A stretch of DNA of 64,000 nucleotides from Marinirhabdus gelatinilytica (GCF_003353425.1 NZ_QRAO01000002.1:46454-110453); one strand, 5' to 3'; numbered from the stretch's first letter, positions 44,458 to 53,540 are shown. Numbers and translations are program-made. Notes: generated by a model not told the origin, from the letters alone.

Positions 44458-45666
44458 TTATTTTTTTTGGAGTAATGCAATGTAAAACCCATCAAAACCA
44501 GTTTTATGGGCGTACAAATTTTCTTCGGAAAGTAATGTAAACGCTTTTCCTTCCTCACGATTCAAAAATGCTTTTACCTGTTCGGCATTTTCAGAAGGTA
44601 AAATGGAGCAGGTAGCATACAACAATTGCCCACCATCTTTCACCATTCTTGAGTAAGAATCCAACAATTCACGCTGGGTGTCCTTGATGTTCTGGATTTT
44701 TTCAGGATTCAGTTTCCACTTACTGTCCGGGTTTCTCTTTAAAACGCCAAGACCAGAGCATGGGGCGTCTATCAAGACCTTATCTGCCTTTCCAATTAGT
44801 TTTTTAATAACCTTGGTGGAATCGATAAGTCGTGTTTCAATATTGTGTGCACCGTTTCTACGGGCCCTGCGTTTTAGATCGTTAAGCTTGTTTTGGTAGA
44901 TGTCCAGAGCGACCACTTGTCCTTTATTTTCCATCAATGAGGCCATGTGCAAACTTTTGCCCCCAGCTCCTGCACAAGCATCTACAATGCGCATTCCGGG
45001 TTCTGGATTTAATACTTGAGCCACTCGCTGTGATGAGGCGTCCTGCACCTCGAACCAACCTTTCTTGAATGCTTCAGTAGTAAACACATTGGAGCGCTCC
45101 TTGAGTTGCAGGGCGTGTGGGTATCCTTTTAAGGTCGCTGTTTCCACATCTTCGTCCAAAAGTGAGTTTTGTAGTTCTTTCACCGTGGTATTTAATGTGT
45201 TTGTGCGTAAAATAACCGTTGCCTGGTGGTTAAGGGCAGCAATCTCCTTATCCCAAAGTTTTCCCATTTCGTTTTCACCCAATTGGTCCAACCAGTCTGG
45301 GATGGACTCCCGGAGAGCTCGAGTTTGTATGGCTTCGTCAAACCTACCTTTTATACGTCGTGTCGGGGTGTCCTCAAATTGTGGCCAATCGGGGATTTTT
45401 ATACCATTGAGGGTAGCCCATACCGTGAATAACCTAAAAAGGTTGGGGCGGCTGTACGGCATCTTTACTTCGGCAATTTCAGCATAGAGGCGTCTCCAGC
45501 GTACAATGTCGTAGGTAGTTTCAGCAATAAAACTTCGGTCGCGCGAGCCCCAGCGTTTATCCCTTTTCAGGGTGTTGCGCAATACCTTGTCTGCTTGCTT
45601 ATTTTCATTAAAGATTAAATGAAGCGAGTCTATGGTTGCAAATACAAGGTTTCTGTGTAATCTCAT
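44458..45666 (-). CDS. RsmB-like rRNA (cytosine-C5)-methyltransferase
   Basis: From the ATG at 45666 the protein has 402 residues beginning MRLHRNLVFATIDSLHLIF. The N-terminal helical region is NusB-like. The Rossmann methyltransferase domain has VDACAGAGGKSLHMASLM, VLIDAPCSGLGVLKRNPD (Cys of motif IV) and YATCSILPSENAEQV (catalytic Cys of motif VI). It methylates a cytosine in 16S rRNA using SAM; the exact position is inferred from family resemblance only. The frame is open to a TTG at 45723, but a TACCTTTG promoter box overlaps that codon, so 45666 is preferred. Confidence 0.9.
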   Translation of the reverse strand: MRLHRNLVFATIDSLHLIFNENKQADKVLRNTLKRDKRWGSRDRSFIAETTYDIVRWRRLYAEIAEVKMPYSRPNLFRLFTVWATLNGIKIPDWPQFEDTPTRRIKGRFDEAIQTRALRESIPDWLDQLGENEMGKLWDKEIAALNHQATVILRTNTLNTTVKELQNSLLDEDVETATLKGYPHALQLKERSNVFTTEAFKKGWFEVQDASSQRVAQVLNPEPGMRIVDACAGAGGKSLHMASLMENKGQVVALDIYQNKLNDLKRRARRNGAHNIETRLIDSTKVIKKLIGKADKVLIDAPCSGLGVLKRNPDSKWKLNPEKIQNIKDTQRELLDSYSRMVKDGGQLLYATCSILPSENAEQVKAFLNREEGKAFTLLSEENLYAHKTGFDGFYIALLQKK

Positions 45667-45720
45667 GGGTTTGTGTATTTTGTATCCCTTTTCAGCAAAA
45701 TGCTTCGGAATACAGCGGTG

Positions 45721-45728
45721 CAAAGGTA
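45721..45728 (-). promoter_or_regulatory. TAnnTTTG promoter box, RsmB-like gene
   Basis: On the minus strand this reads TACCTTTG. It overlaps the farthest upstream in-frame TTG, placing the real start downstream at 45666. Confidence 0.6.
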
Positions 45729-45749
45729 CTACAATCCCAACGTTTTCAT

Positions 45750-45757
45750 TACTTTTG
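45750..45757 (+). promoter_or_regulatory. TAnnTTTG promoter box, Ycf48-like gene
   Basis: TACTTTTG, 16 nt before the ATG at 45774. It diverges from the box at 45721-45728; the two -7 boxes are 21 bp apart. Confidence 0.6.
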
Positions 45758-45773
45758 AAAAAACCTTTTTAGC

Positions 45774-46814
45774 ATGCGTATTTTAGTGTTGCTGTTAGCA
45801 ATAGGGCTAACCATCTCTTGTACTTCAGAAACTGAAAACTCTTTCTCCACGGTAGCCATAACCCCAGTATTTGTAGATAGTTTGAGCATACGGGCCATTG
45901 CTCCACTGGATGAAAATGCTGTATGGTTTGCTGCCAATAGCGGTAGGGTAGGGCTCATAGATGGGAAAACACCTAAACTGGCAAGCATTCAGTATGAAGA
46001 TACCGTTCTTGAATTTCGTGCTATCGCCAAGACCAAAAAAGCGGTTTTTGTGCTAAGCGTTGCCAATCCTGCCGTTTTGTATAAAATAGGCGTGGACAAA
46101 AGGGTGGCCACAAATATTGAAGAAGTGTATGTTGAGGAGGCCGAAACCGTTTTTTACGATTCCATGGCATTCTGGAACCAAAAAGAAGGTATCGCCATGG
46201 GTGATCCTACTGATGGATGTCTCTCCATAATCATAACAAGGGACGGGGGCAATACTTGGGCAAAATTAGCCTGCGACAAGCTGCCCAAAACCGAAAAAGG
46301 CGAAGCGGCATTTGCTGCGAGTAATTCCAACATTGCACTCTTTGGAGACCATGCTTGGCTGGTCTCGGGCGGAAAGCGCGCCCGAATTTTCCATAGCGCC
46401 GATAAAGGTGCCACGTGGGAGGTTTTTGAAACCCCTATTATACAAGGAAAAGCAATGACGGGTATTTACAGTGTAGATTTTTATGATGAAAAAACGGGCG
46501 TTGTCTTTGGTGGAAACTGGGAAGATAAATCCTTTAACGAAGGTAATAAGGCTATTACCCGTGACGGGGGTAAAACTTGGAAGCTCCTAAGCAACGGGAA
46601 GGGGCCTGGGTACCGTTCTTCGGTTCGGTTTGTGCCGGGAACCAAGGGAAAGGGGCTAGTGGCCGTGGGCTCTCCCGGAATTTCTTACAGTCCGGACCAA
46701 GGTGCAACCTGGCAAGAACTTTCAACCGAAGGATTTTATGCGCTCGAATTTGTAAACGATTCGGTTGCTTTTGCCAGTGGGCGAAATAGAATCTCAAAGC
46801 TTACTTTTAAATAA
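45774..46814 (+). CDS. Ycf48-like / BNR-repeat propeller lipoprotein
   Basis: The 346-residue product begins with a lipoprotein-type signal (MRILVLLLAIGLTISCTSE). The remainder is a beta-propeller with BNR/Asp-box repeats: ITRDGGNTWAKL, FHSADKGATWEVF, ITRDGGKTWKLL and YSPDQGATWQEL, each spaced as one blade. The composition resembles Ycf48/photosystem stability factor-like proteins and is often annotated as 'oxidoreductase' in Flavobacteria, without enzymatic evidence. A promoter box lies 16 nt upstream. The downstream gene starts 13 bp after its stop. Confidence 0.85.
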   Translation: MRILVLLLAIGLTISCTSETENSFSTVAITPVFVDSLSIRAIAPLDENAVWFAANSGRVGLIDGKTPKLASIQYEDTVLEFRAIAKTKKAVFVLSVANPAVLYKIGVDKRVATNIEEVYVEEAETVFYDSMAFWNQKEGIAMGDPTDGCLSIIITRDGGNTWAKLACDKLPKTEKGEAAFAASNSNIALFGDHAWLVSGGKRARIFHSADKGATWEVFETPIIQGKAMTGIYSVDFYDEKTGVVFGGNWEDKSFNEGNKAITRDGGKTWKLLSNGKGPGYRSSVRFVPGTKGKGLVAVGSPGISYSPDQGATWQELSTEGFYALEFVNDSVAFASGRNRISKLTFK

Positions 46815-46826
46815 ACCGCCAACTGT

Positions 46827-47925
46827 ATGGGACTACTTTCATCGATCTTCAAAAAAAAATGAACCTCAAATTTCAACGAACCAAGAATTTTTGGACTGGT
46901 TTACGCAGCATGAAAAACAATTCCACGCAGTTGTGAAACAGCACCATTGGATTGAACGTGATTTTTTGAAAAAATTAAATCCAAAACTTGCCAATTTGCG
47001 TTCGGGCTATAATTTGTTGACAGGGATGATGAATGAGGAAACCGCCGAACTTATCATAACCCCAGACAGGACTATTTCCAATTTTGTGGAAGAATTGATA
47101 GCCGCTGCTCCTGATTTGGAGGGCGGGAAATTTACTGCCTTAAAACCACCGGTTGATATTCCAGATTTTGGGATTGAAATGGCTGGGTTCAAATTTGATG
47201 CAACAACTCTGTCTTTTTATGCGAATGAAAACAAGAAGTTTCCGGATGAAATTGATATAACCATTTGTTACGATTCGTTTACAGAGCATGAAGAGCCTCA
47301 AATAACCAACGGGGTTTATATTTTTCTGGATAATTATTTAGGGGAATTAAACTCAATAACAATTTTGGATAATGTAACAGTGACAAATGTTGCAGAGGCT
47401 GAAAAAGAATTAGTTCCCATCTCAAAACTGAAGGATTACTTGGTTTGGAGAGAGAAAGAATTTGTAGAAAAATACGAAGGCGTACGTCATAGTACAGAAA
47501 ACGACACCTACCATAGCCTACAAGCTGAGCTTCCTAATGGGAAACCCCTTATTGCGATCATAAATACCGATTTACTTTCTTGGGACAGTACGGCCTCGCA
47601 TCCTTGGGTTATGGTGCTTACAATTTTGTATAAGCCAAAGAACGACTCTGGAATGCCAGATGAGAATACCTTTACTGAATTAGATGCTATTGAAGAAAAC
47701 TTGTTAAAAGAGTTGAAAGATAAAGATGGTTTTCTGAACATAGGCAGGCATACCGCAGATGGCGAACGCATTATTTATTTTGTGTGTAAAGATTTCAGAA
47801 AACCCTCGAAAGTGGCTGATAGGGTTTCAATGCAGTACAAAGATAGGTTTAGTATTTCAGTAGACATTTTTAAGGACAAGTACTGGCAGTCCCTTCAGCG
47901 TTTTAACCCAAACACCCATCTTTAG
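46827..47925 (+). CDS. DUF695-type cytoplasmic protein, frame broken at an A9 run
   Basis: The conserved frame runs from KNEPQISTNQEFLDWF to the stop at 47925 but has no ATG, GTG or TTG outside the preceding gene. A separate frame starts with ATG at 46827 and reads MGLLSSIFKKK then TGA at 46860. Joining the two by skipping one base in the nine-A run (46851-46859) gives a natural product of about 365 residues. The C-terminal part resembles DUF695: LTILYKPKNDSGMPDENTF, LDAIEENLLKEL, FLNIGRHTADGERIIYFVC. Function unknown. The break may be a sequencing error, phase variation or slippage. Confidence 0.65.
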
Positions 47926-47930
47926 TATAA

Positions 47931-48362
47931 TCAATTCCCTCTTTTTTTCTTAAACCGTTCTAAAAGTTGCCGTTTAAAATCTTCTTCGGCCTTGCGGAGA
48001 AGGATGATTTTTTTTGGGGGGATGATTCCTTTCAGGTCTTTTACCAATTGCCTAAATGTTTCCAACTCCTTCTCTTTAATGGTAATGCTTTTTTCTATGA
48101 GGGCTGTTGCTTCAGCATTGGTCAAGGACTCAAAATCATCCTTAATTTTTTTAATGATTTCTTTACGCTCGGTCCTTCGCAGTGCATGCAATTTTTCCTC
48201 ACTTGCATTGTAAATAGGCCAGAACTCTTCGGCTTCCTTGGTCGTTAAGTCCAACTCTTTGGTAATGTGGGCCACTTTTAGGGCTTTTATCTTCTCGTGT
48301 TTGCTTTGGGCAAAGAGTGCCGTGGTAAAGCAAAGGATTAGGAGTATGAGTGCTTTTTTCAT
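47931..48362 (-). CDS. Spy/CpxP-like periplasmic protein of the sigma-factor cluster
   Basis: The 143-residue product has signal peptide MKKALILLILCFTTALFAQ followed by an all-helical, Lys/Glu-rich domain (VAHITKELDLTTKEAEEFWPIYNASEEKLHALR...IIPPKKIILLRKAEEDFKRQLLERF), the pattern of LTxxQ-type Spy/CpxP-related proteins often annotated as 'sensor of ECF-type sigma factor' in Flavobacteria. It starts 7 bp after the stop of the anti-sigma candidate. It may act as a chaperone or envelope-stress sensor; this is inferred from context. Confidence 0.82.
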   Translation of the reverse strand: MKKALILLILCFTTALFAQSKHEKIKALKVAHITKELDLTTKEAEEFWPIYNASEEKLHALRRTERKEIIKKIKDDFESLTNAEATALIEKSITIKEKELETFRQLVKDLKGIIPPKKIILLRKAEEDFKRQLLERFKKKRGN

Positions 48363-48369
48363 GAGTAAG

Positions 48370-48885
48370 TTATTCTATGAGTAATGAGTTGTCATCTAAG
48401 TTGTTATATAGGTATTCGCTCAAATTTTCTTCTGAAATTTCTTCGGAAGCGACCATAAGCGCATCAAAATCCTCGTCGTTCAGGTATGTTGCAATTTCGT
48501 CTGGGGTGAGTTCTAACGAACCCTCTTCCAGATACGCCGAAATAGACGTACTGTTTATATCCTCCAACGATACGGTGCCATTTCCAAAGGGATACAGGGT
48601 AAATACCACGGCAAGGACTGCGGCAATTCCCGCTATGCTGTACCAAATTGATTTGTTGGTACTGTTTTGCTGTTTTGGAGTTTTGGTAACGTGAACCTCC
48701 CAGCCAGCAGTTTTGCTGGTTTTGAGTATGGTATCTTCAACAGCGTCAAAATACCCTTCAGGGACGGTAAAGCCATTGTTTTCAGGCAATGGCACTTCTT
48801 TGAGCTTAGCGAGTACACGAGCATCCAATGCCTCGAAGTATCCTTCGGGGACTGTAAAACCGGATTTGTTTTTATTCTCTTCCAT
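48370..48885 (-). CDS. Single-span membrane protein, probable anti-sigma factor
   Basis: The 171-residue product has a cytoplasmic N-terminus with two copies of GFTVPEGYF (residues 9-17 and 38-46), each followed by a short amphipathic helix. One membrane segment lies at about 87-105 (SIAGIAAVLAVVFTLYPFG) and an acidic extracytoplasmic tail follows (TPDEIATYLNDEDFDALMV). It lies 21 bp after the sigma gene. Position and topology fit an anti-sigma factor that holds the ECF sigma at the membrane; no canonical ZAS or RskA motif was seen, so the role is inferred. Confidence 0.75.
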   Translation of the reverse strand: MEENKNKSGFTVPEGYFEALDARVLAKLKEVPLPENNGFTVPEGYFDAVEDTILKTSKTAGWEVHVTKTPKQQNSTNKSIWYSIAGIAAVLAVVFTLYPFGNGTVSLEDINSTSISAYLEEGSLELTPDEIATYLNDEDFDALMVASEEISEENLSEYLYNNLDDNSLLIE

Positions 48886-48906
48886 AGCTATGGTTGGACT
48901 GTTAAT

Positions 48907-49461
48907 TTACAAAATGGTTTCATTGGTTTGTAAATGTGCTTTTATCTTTTTAACCGCAATATGGTAGCTGCTCTTTAGCCCGCCTACCGTGGTATCCAAA
49001 ATATCTGAGAGCTCTTCGTAGGTATGCTCTTCAAAATATTTCATATTAAAAATGAGTTGCTGCTTCTCCGGCAACGTGGCAATGGCCTTTTGTAATTGTA
49101 ATTGTATGGCATCGCCTTCAAAATATACATCGGTCTCCAGGCGTTCCAGGGTTTGTTGTTGTAATTCTTCGCTTGTTATGCCCTGTCTCTTGGCTCGCTT
49201 CTTTATATAGGTAATAGCTTCGTTTGTGGCAATGCGGTACAGCCACGTATACAATTTGCTATCACCCTTAAATTTATCAATATTTCTGAAGACCTTTATA
49301 AAGGTATTTTGTAGTACATCGTCTGCGTCGTCGTGGGATTTTACGATATTCCGTATATGCCAGTACAATCGTTCTTTATAGGTAGATACCAATATCCTGA
49401 ACGCTTCTTCTTTTTCTGAAGGCGCTTGTAGTAACTCAACGAGTTCTTTTTCTTGAACCAC
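48907..49461 (-). CDS. ECF-type RNA polymerase sigma factor
   Basis: The 184-residue product has sigma-70 region 2 (about 20-90: YKERLYWHIRNIVKSHDDADDVLQNTFIKVFRNIDKF...LYTWLYRIATNEAITYIKK) and region 4.2 (about 125-180: IATLPEKQQLIFNMKYFEEHTYEELSDILDTTVGGLKSSYHIAVKKIKAHL). Regions 1, 3 and the 1.1 extension are missing, as in ECF factors. The start is GTG at 49459-49461. It is the first gene of sigma-antisigma-Spy-like, probably one operon. Its regulon is not evident. Confidence 0.93.
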   Translation of the reverse strand: MVQEKELVELLQAPSEKEEAFRILVSTYKERLYWHIRNIVKSHDDADDVLQNTFIKVFRNIDKFKGDSKLYTWLYRIATNEAITYIKKRAKRQGITSEELQQQTLERLETDVYFEGDAIQLQLQKAIATLPEKQQLIFNMKYFEEHTYEELSDILDTTVGGLKSSYHIAVKKIKAHLQTNETIL

Positions 49462-49539
49462 TAGCTAGTATTTAATTTAAATATAGGACTTTTGATTTCA
49501 TAAATGGTTTAACCTTATGACAATACGCTTATTGATTTT

Positions 49540-49570
49540 CGATAAAAAACAAAAATATCCGATAAAATGC
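49540..49570 (+). repeat. Direct repeat, copy 1, upstream of small-RNA unit 1
   Basis: A 31-bp tract (starting CGATAAAAAACA, ending GATAAAATGC) matches 49765-49796 with few differences. It marks the left end of a tandem ~230-bp unit. Confidence 0.6.
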
Positions 49571-49614
49571 TTAAAAATTTTATTTTGTAGGAAAAAAGGA
49601 TTACTTTTACTCCA

Positions 49615-49706
49615 TACTACTTATGTATAGTTCGTCATTATTAGCCCCAAGCGTAATGCGAGCACACTAAAAACGGGTCTTAGCGGGGGCTGACCCGTTT
49701 TTTTAT
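49615..49706 (+). ncRNA. Candidate small RNA, tandem unit 1
   Basis: There is no coding frame here. The unit has TAnnTTTA at 49602-49609, then TTATGTATAG, a weak hairpin (CATTA/TAATG) with AGCCCCAA in its loop (49643-49650), and a strong terminator: AAAAACGGGTC (49669-49679) pairs with GACCCGTTTTT (49692-49702), followed by more T. The 12-nt terminator loop contains GGGGGCT, complementary to the AGCCCC of the first loop. No + strand gene follows for 5.6 kb, so it is not a leader. Confidence 0.5.
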
Positions 49707-49764
49707 TTCCTTAAAATTAAAATAAATTTTTGTAGGAATAAAAACTGCAAAAACAACTAAACAT

Positions 49765-49796
49765 CGATAAAAAGCAATATATATTCGATTAAATGC
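49765..49796 (+). repeat. Direct repeat, copy 2, upstream of small-RNA unit 2
   Basis: This matches 49540-49570 (CGATAAAAAGCA...CGATTAAATGC), 225 bp downstream of copy 1, consistent with duplication of the whole unit. Confidence 0.6.
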
Positions 49797-49840
49797 AATT
49801 TTTTTTTGGAGTTTCCAAAAATCCGTTTATATTTACATCA

Positions 49841-49930
49841 TAATTAATTACTTATGTAAGTATAGTGTCGCGAGCCCCAAATGTGGCACTATAACATTAA
49901 AAGAGAGCGGAGCCCCAACCGCTCTTTTTT
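49841..49930 (+). ncRNA. Candidate small RNA, tandem unit 2
   Basis: The layout matches unit 1 at a spacing of 230-232 bp: TTTG at 49805-49808, 19 bp, TATATTTA at 49828-49835; then ACTTATGTA, a 9-bp hairpin (TATAGTGTC at 49861-49869 with GGCACTATA at 49885-49893) with AGCCCCAA in the loop, and a terminator (AGAGCGG at 49904-49910 with CCGCTCT at 49919-49925, then T). The terminator loop is again AGCCCCAA. Primary sequence differs from unit 1 outside these blocks. Confidence 0.5.
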
Positions 49931-49967
49931 TATGCCAAAAATATAACGAGTACGTTTGGTGAGTACC

Positions 49968-51794
49968 CTATTCGAAACTCTGCATTTCTACGAGGCTATG
50001 ATATACGCCTTCTTTGGCGAGTAGTTCTTCATGTTTCCCTTTTTCTACAATTTCTCCTTTGTTCAGGACCACAATGGTATCTGCATTTTGTATGGTGGAG
50101 AGCCTATGGGCAATTACCACAGAGGTGCGGTGCTGCATCATTTTTTCAAGGGCATCCTGTACCAGGCGCTCGCTTTCGGTATCCAGGGCAGAGGTGGCCT
50201 CGTCCAGCACCATAATGGGTGGATTTTTTAGCACGGCTCGGGCAATGCTAAGGCGTTGTTTCTGGCCGCCACTCAACTTATTTCCTCCATCACCTATGTT
50301 GGTGTCAAGGCCCGCGGGAAGTTGTTTTATAAATTCGTAGGAATTACTAATCTCGGCGGCTTCTTTTAGTTCCTCATTAGACGCTGTGGGCTTTCCCAAT
50401 TTTAAATTATTGGCTACCGTATCGTTGAAAAGGATAGAGTCCTGCGATACAATTCCCATAAGGCCTCGCAAGGATTCTTTGGATATGTTTCGAATATCCA
50501 CCCCGTCTATCTCTATGCTTCCTTCGTTCACGTCGTAAAAACGTGTCAACAAATTGGCTATGGTACTCTTGCCGCTACCGGATTGTCCAACGAGCGCCAC
50601 GGTTTTTCCTTTCGGGATTTCCAATGAGAAGTTTTTCAATACGTATTGGTCCTCATATTTAAAGGAAATATTCTTTATACTAATGGAAGCGTCGAATTCC
50701 TTTTTGTGAACTGGGTTTTCAATATCTGTAATAGTATTTTCGGCTTCCAAGAGTTCGAGGATCCGGTGTGCAGAACCATCGGCACGTTTGACCGAATAGC
50801 TCGCTTTTGCAATGGCTTTCGCCGGGGTTAAAATATTGTAGGCTAGCATAATGTATCCTAAAAAGAAACTGGCTTCCAACGTGCTGTCCACAAATACCAA
50901 ATAACCGCCGTATACCAAGAGGATACCAATAGTAATAATCCCCAGTAGCTCACTTAATGGGGAGGCCAAATTCTGGCGGTTCATCACGCTATTGGAATAT
51001 TTATAAAACCGCTGGTTACTGTCCTCGAATTTATTCTGAAATATTCGCTCTGCATGGAAGGCTTTAATAATGCGCAACCCACCCATGGTTTCTTCCAGAA
51101 TGGAGAGAAAGGTTCCTTGTTCCTGTTGTACCTTTAATGAGCCTTTTTTCAACGATTTACCCACCCGAGAAATCAAAAAACCGGATATGGGCAAAAAGAT
51201 GAATACGAAGAGCGTAAGTTTCGGGCTAATAAAAAGCATGGTGATCAATGAGAACAGAATGGTCAACGGTTCGCGAACTATCATTTCCAGTACGGAGAGC
51301 ACCGAATTTTTCACTTCGTCCACATCGCCACTCAGCCTCGAAATGGTGTCGCCTTTCCGCTTTTCAGAATAAAAAGCCAGGGGAAACGAAATCACCTTAC
51401 TGTACAGATCGTTACGGAGATCCCTAAGGACACCGTTACGCATAAAGGTAGAATAGAACATCGCAAGGTAATTGCTCAAATTCTTAAGCAGAAATAGTAA
51501 AATGATAATCCCTACCATATACATAAGCACCTTGAACTCACCGTATTTGTTGATGTTTTCAATAATAAAATAGTTGAGGTATTCCTGCGAATAGTCCTTC
51601 ACGTTGGAAAACCCTTCGTAAACGGGTTCCTTTACTGGGGTACGTTCCTTGCTGAAGATAATTTCGAGCACAGGAATAAGTGCCACGAAAGAAAGGGTGC
51701 TAAACAGCGCATACAATACGTTGAAGAAAATGTTGAGAAACGCAAATTTCTTGTACGGATAGGCGTAGCGCAGTATTTTTTTGAAATAGTTCAT
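49968..51794 (-). CDS. MsbA-like ABC exporter (fused permease-ATPase)
   Basis: The 608-residue half-transporter has an N-terminal exporter-type transmembrane domain with six segments (about 20-330) and a C-terminal ATPase: Walker A VALVGQSGSGKST, signature KLSGGQKQRLSIARA, Walker B IMVLDEATSALD and the His-loop VVIAHRLST. It probably flips lipid A core, another lipid-linked glycan, or a drug across the inner membrane; the neighbouring phosphosugar mutase and glycosyltransferase support an envelope role. Its ATG follows the pgm stop directly (TAG-ATG), so the two are probably co-transcribed. Confidence 0.9.
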   Translation of the reverse strand: MNYFKKILRYAYPYKKFAFLNIFFNVLYALFSTLSFVALIPVLEIIFSKERTPVKEPVYEGFSNVKDYSQEYLNYFIIENINKYGEFKVLMYMVGIIILLFLLKNLSNYLAMFYSTFMRNGVLRDLRNDLYSKVISFPLAFYSEKRKGDTISRLSGDVDEVKNSVLSVLEMIVREPLTILFSLITMLFISPKLTLFVFIFLPISGFLISRVGKSLKKGSLKVQQEQGTFLSILEETMGGLRIIKAFHAERIFQNKFEDSNQRFYKYSNSVMNRQNLASPLSELLGIITIGILLVYGGYLVFVDSTLEASFFLGYIMLAYNILTPAKAIAKASYSVKRADGSAHRILELLEAENTITDIENPVHKKEFDASISIKNISFKYEDQYVLKNFSLEIPKGKTVALVGQSGSGKSTIANLLTRFYDVNEGSIEIDGVDIRNISKESLRGLMGIVSQDSILFNDTVANNLKLGKPTASNEELKEAAEISNSYEFIKQLPAGLDTNIGDGGNKLSGGQKQRLSIARAVLKNPPIMVLDEATSALDTESERLVQDALEKMMQHRTSVVIAHRLSTIQNADTIVVLNKGEIVEKGKHEELLAKEGVYHSLVEMQSFE

Positions 51795-53513
51795 CTAGTG
51801 TACAGCCAATTGCTGTTGTATGTTTTTTATTTTTTGCTGAAGGATCTCTTCGGCATTTTGGGTTCCCGGGGGCGTGTGCACGCTTATGTAAAATTTTATC
51901 TTTGGCTCTGTACCACTGGGGCGAGCGGCAATTTTACTGCCGTCCTCTGTGTAATATATCAAGACATTGGAACGGGGAATCTCAATAATCTTTTCTGAAT
52001 TATTGGTCAAGTCCTTCGCTTTGCCCGTGTCGTAATCCTCTAAGGTGATCACACGGCTGCCAGCAATTTCATTAAACGGTTGTTCCCGAAGGTTCCTCAT
52101 CATCTGTACAATCTCCTCTGCTCCTTTTTTACCTTTTTTTACGACTGAAATAAGTGCCTCACTGTAATGGCCGTACTCTTTAAACAACTCCTGAAGGTAT
52201 GTGTATAAGGTGCTGTTTTGTGCTTTGCGTTGCGCGGCCATTTCGCAGGCCAATAGAGTAGCGGTCACGGCATCTTTATCGCGAACAAAATCGCCCACCA
52301 TAAAACCAAAGCTTTCTTCACCACCGCCCACAAACTGTAGCTCTGGGAAATCCTTTACCATCTTGGCAATCCACTTAAAGCCTGTAAGGCCTTCTTTGTA
52401 GGTCACTCCAAAATCTTCGGCAATGGCCCTTACCATGGGGGTGGAAACAATCGTGGAGGCCACAAACTGCGCGCCATCCAGTTTTCCTTCTTTTTTCCAC
52501 TGTGTTAAGAGGAAATGGGTCATGAGTACCATAGCTTGGTTTCCGTTAAGGATGGTCAAACCACCCTCGTTGTCTCGCACTGCAATGCCCAAACGGTCGC
52601 AGTCAGGGTCTGTACCTATAACAATGTCCGCATCTTTATCATTGGCAAGCTGAAGAGCCATTTCCAGTGCTTCCGGTTCTTCTGGGTTCGGGGAGGCCAC
52701 CGTAGGGAAATCTCCGTTTGGAGTGGCTTGTTCCTCAACAATGTGAACATTTGTGTATCCTGCTTTTTCCAATACCTTCGGAACCATAGTAATGGAGGTT
52801 CCATGCAGCGAAGTGAACACAATTTTTAAGTGTTCCTTTGCTGCTACTGAAGTATTGAAACTTCCGTTTTTTACCGAAGCTTCAGCAAATGCTTCATCAA
52901 TTTCAGCATCTATCAAGGTAATGGCAGCTTCATTTCCATCAAAATTGATGGCATCGTAGCCCAGCGAATTTATTTCAGCGATCACCCTGGCATCCTGGGG
53001 AGGTACCAACTGGCCACCATCTTCCCAATATACTTTGTAACCATTGTATTCTGGCGGATTGTGGCTTGCAGTGAGTACGATACCACACTGGCAGTTCAAA
53101 TGTTTTACGGCAAAGGAGAGCTCTGGCGTGGCGCGTAGTTCAGAAAAAAGAAAGACTTGAATGTTGTTTGCGGCAAAAACCTTTGCCACTGTTTGTGCCA
53201 ATTCCTTACTGTTATGGCGGCAATCGTAGGCAATCACTACTTTGCACTGTTTGTTGGGAAATTGTTTTTTAAGGAAATTTGAAATTCCTTGGGTATTCTT
53301 GCCCAGGGTATATTTGTTAATTCGGTTGTCACCTACGCCCATGATACCTCGCATACCCCCGGTGCCAAACTCTAGGCTTTTATAAAAGCTATCTTCCAGT
53401 CCCTGCGGGTCGTGGGCTATCATCTCTTTTATAGTTTTTTGGGTCTGGGCGTCGAAGGTTGGGGTGAGCCAAACATTTACACGTTCTAAAATTTCAGGAG
53501 CTACGTAAACCAT
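51795..53513 (-). CDS. Phosphoglucomutase/phosphomannomutase family enzyme
   Basis: The 572-residue alpha-D-phosphohexomutase has active-site Ser in [20 protein letters not shown], metal site [13 protein letters not shown], sugar-binding [22 protein letters not shown] and phosphate-binding [16 protein letters not shown]. It interconverts hexose-1- and hexose-6-phosphates to supply sugar nucleotides; glucose versus mannose cannot be decided. The length matches the ~570-residue PGM group. Its stop abuts the start of the ABC exporter gene. A TATTTTTG promoter box lies 27 nt upstream. Confidence 0.93.
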   Translation of the reverse strand: MVYVAPEILERVNVWLTPTFDAQTQKTIKEMIAHDPQGLEDSFYKSLEFGTGGMRGIMGVGDNRINKYTLGKNTQGISNFLKKQFPNKQCKVVIAYDCRHNSKELAQTVAKVFAANNIQVFLFSELRATPELSFAVKHLNCQCGIVLTASHNPPEYNGYKVYWEDGGQLVPPQDARVIAEINSLGYDAINFDGNEAAITLIDAEIDEAFAEASVKNGSFNTSVAAKEHLKIVFTSLHGTSITMVPKVLEKAGYTNVHIVEEQATPNGDFPTVASPNPEEPEALEMALQLANDKDADIVIGTDPDCDRLGIAVRDNEGGLTILNGNQAMVLMTHFLLTQWKKEGKLDGAQFVASTIVSTPMVRAIAEDFGVTYKEGLTGFKWIAKMVKDFPELQFVGGGEESFGFMVGDFVRDKDAVTATLLACEMAAQRKAQNSTLYTYLQELFKEYGHYSEALISVVKKGKKGAEEIVQMMRNLREQPFNEIAGSRVITLEDYDTGKAKDLTNNSEKIIEIPRSNVLIYYTEDGSKIAARPSGTEPKIKFYISVHTPPGTQNAEEILQQKIKNIQQQLAVH

Positions 53514-53540
53514 GTATGTTGTATAGTGTCTTTAATGGTG

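Noticed and set aside
45673-45723. N-terminal extension of the RsmB-like protein from TTG at 45723
   Set aside because: The promoter box TACCTTTG overlaps that codon, so it cannot be in the mRNA.
46765-46850. Start of the DUF695-type gene within the preceding gene
   Set aside because: The extra N-terminal residues would be an out-of-frame translation of the propeller gene end; the natural start is the ATG at 46827.
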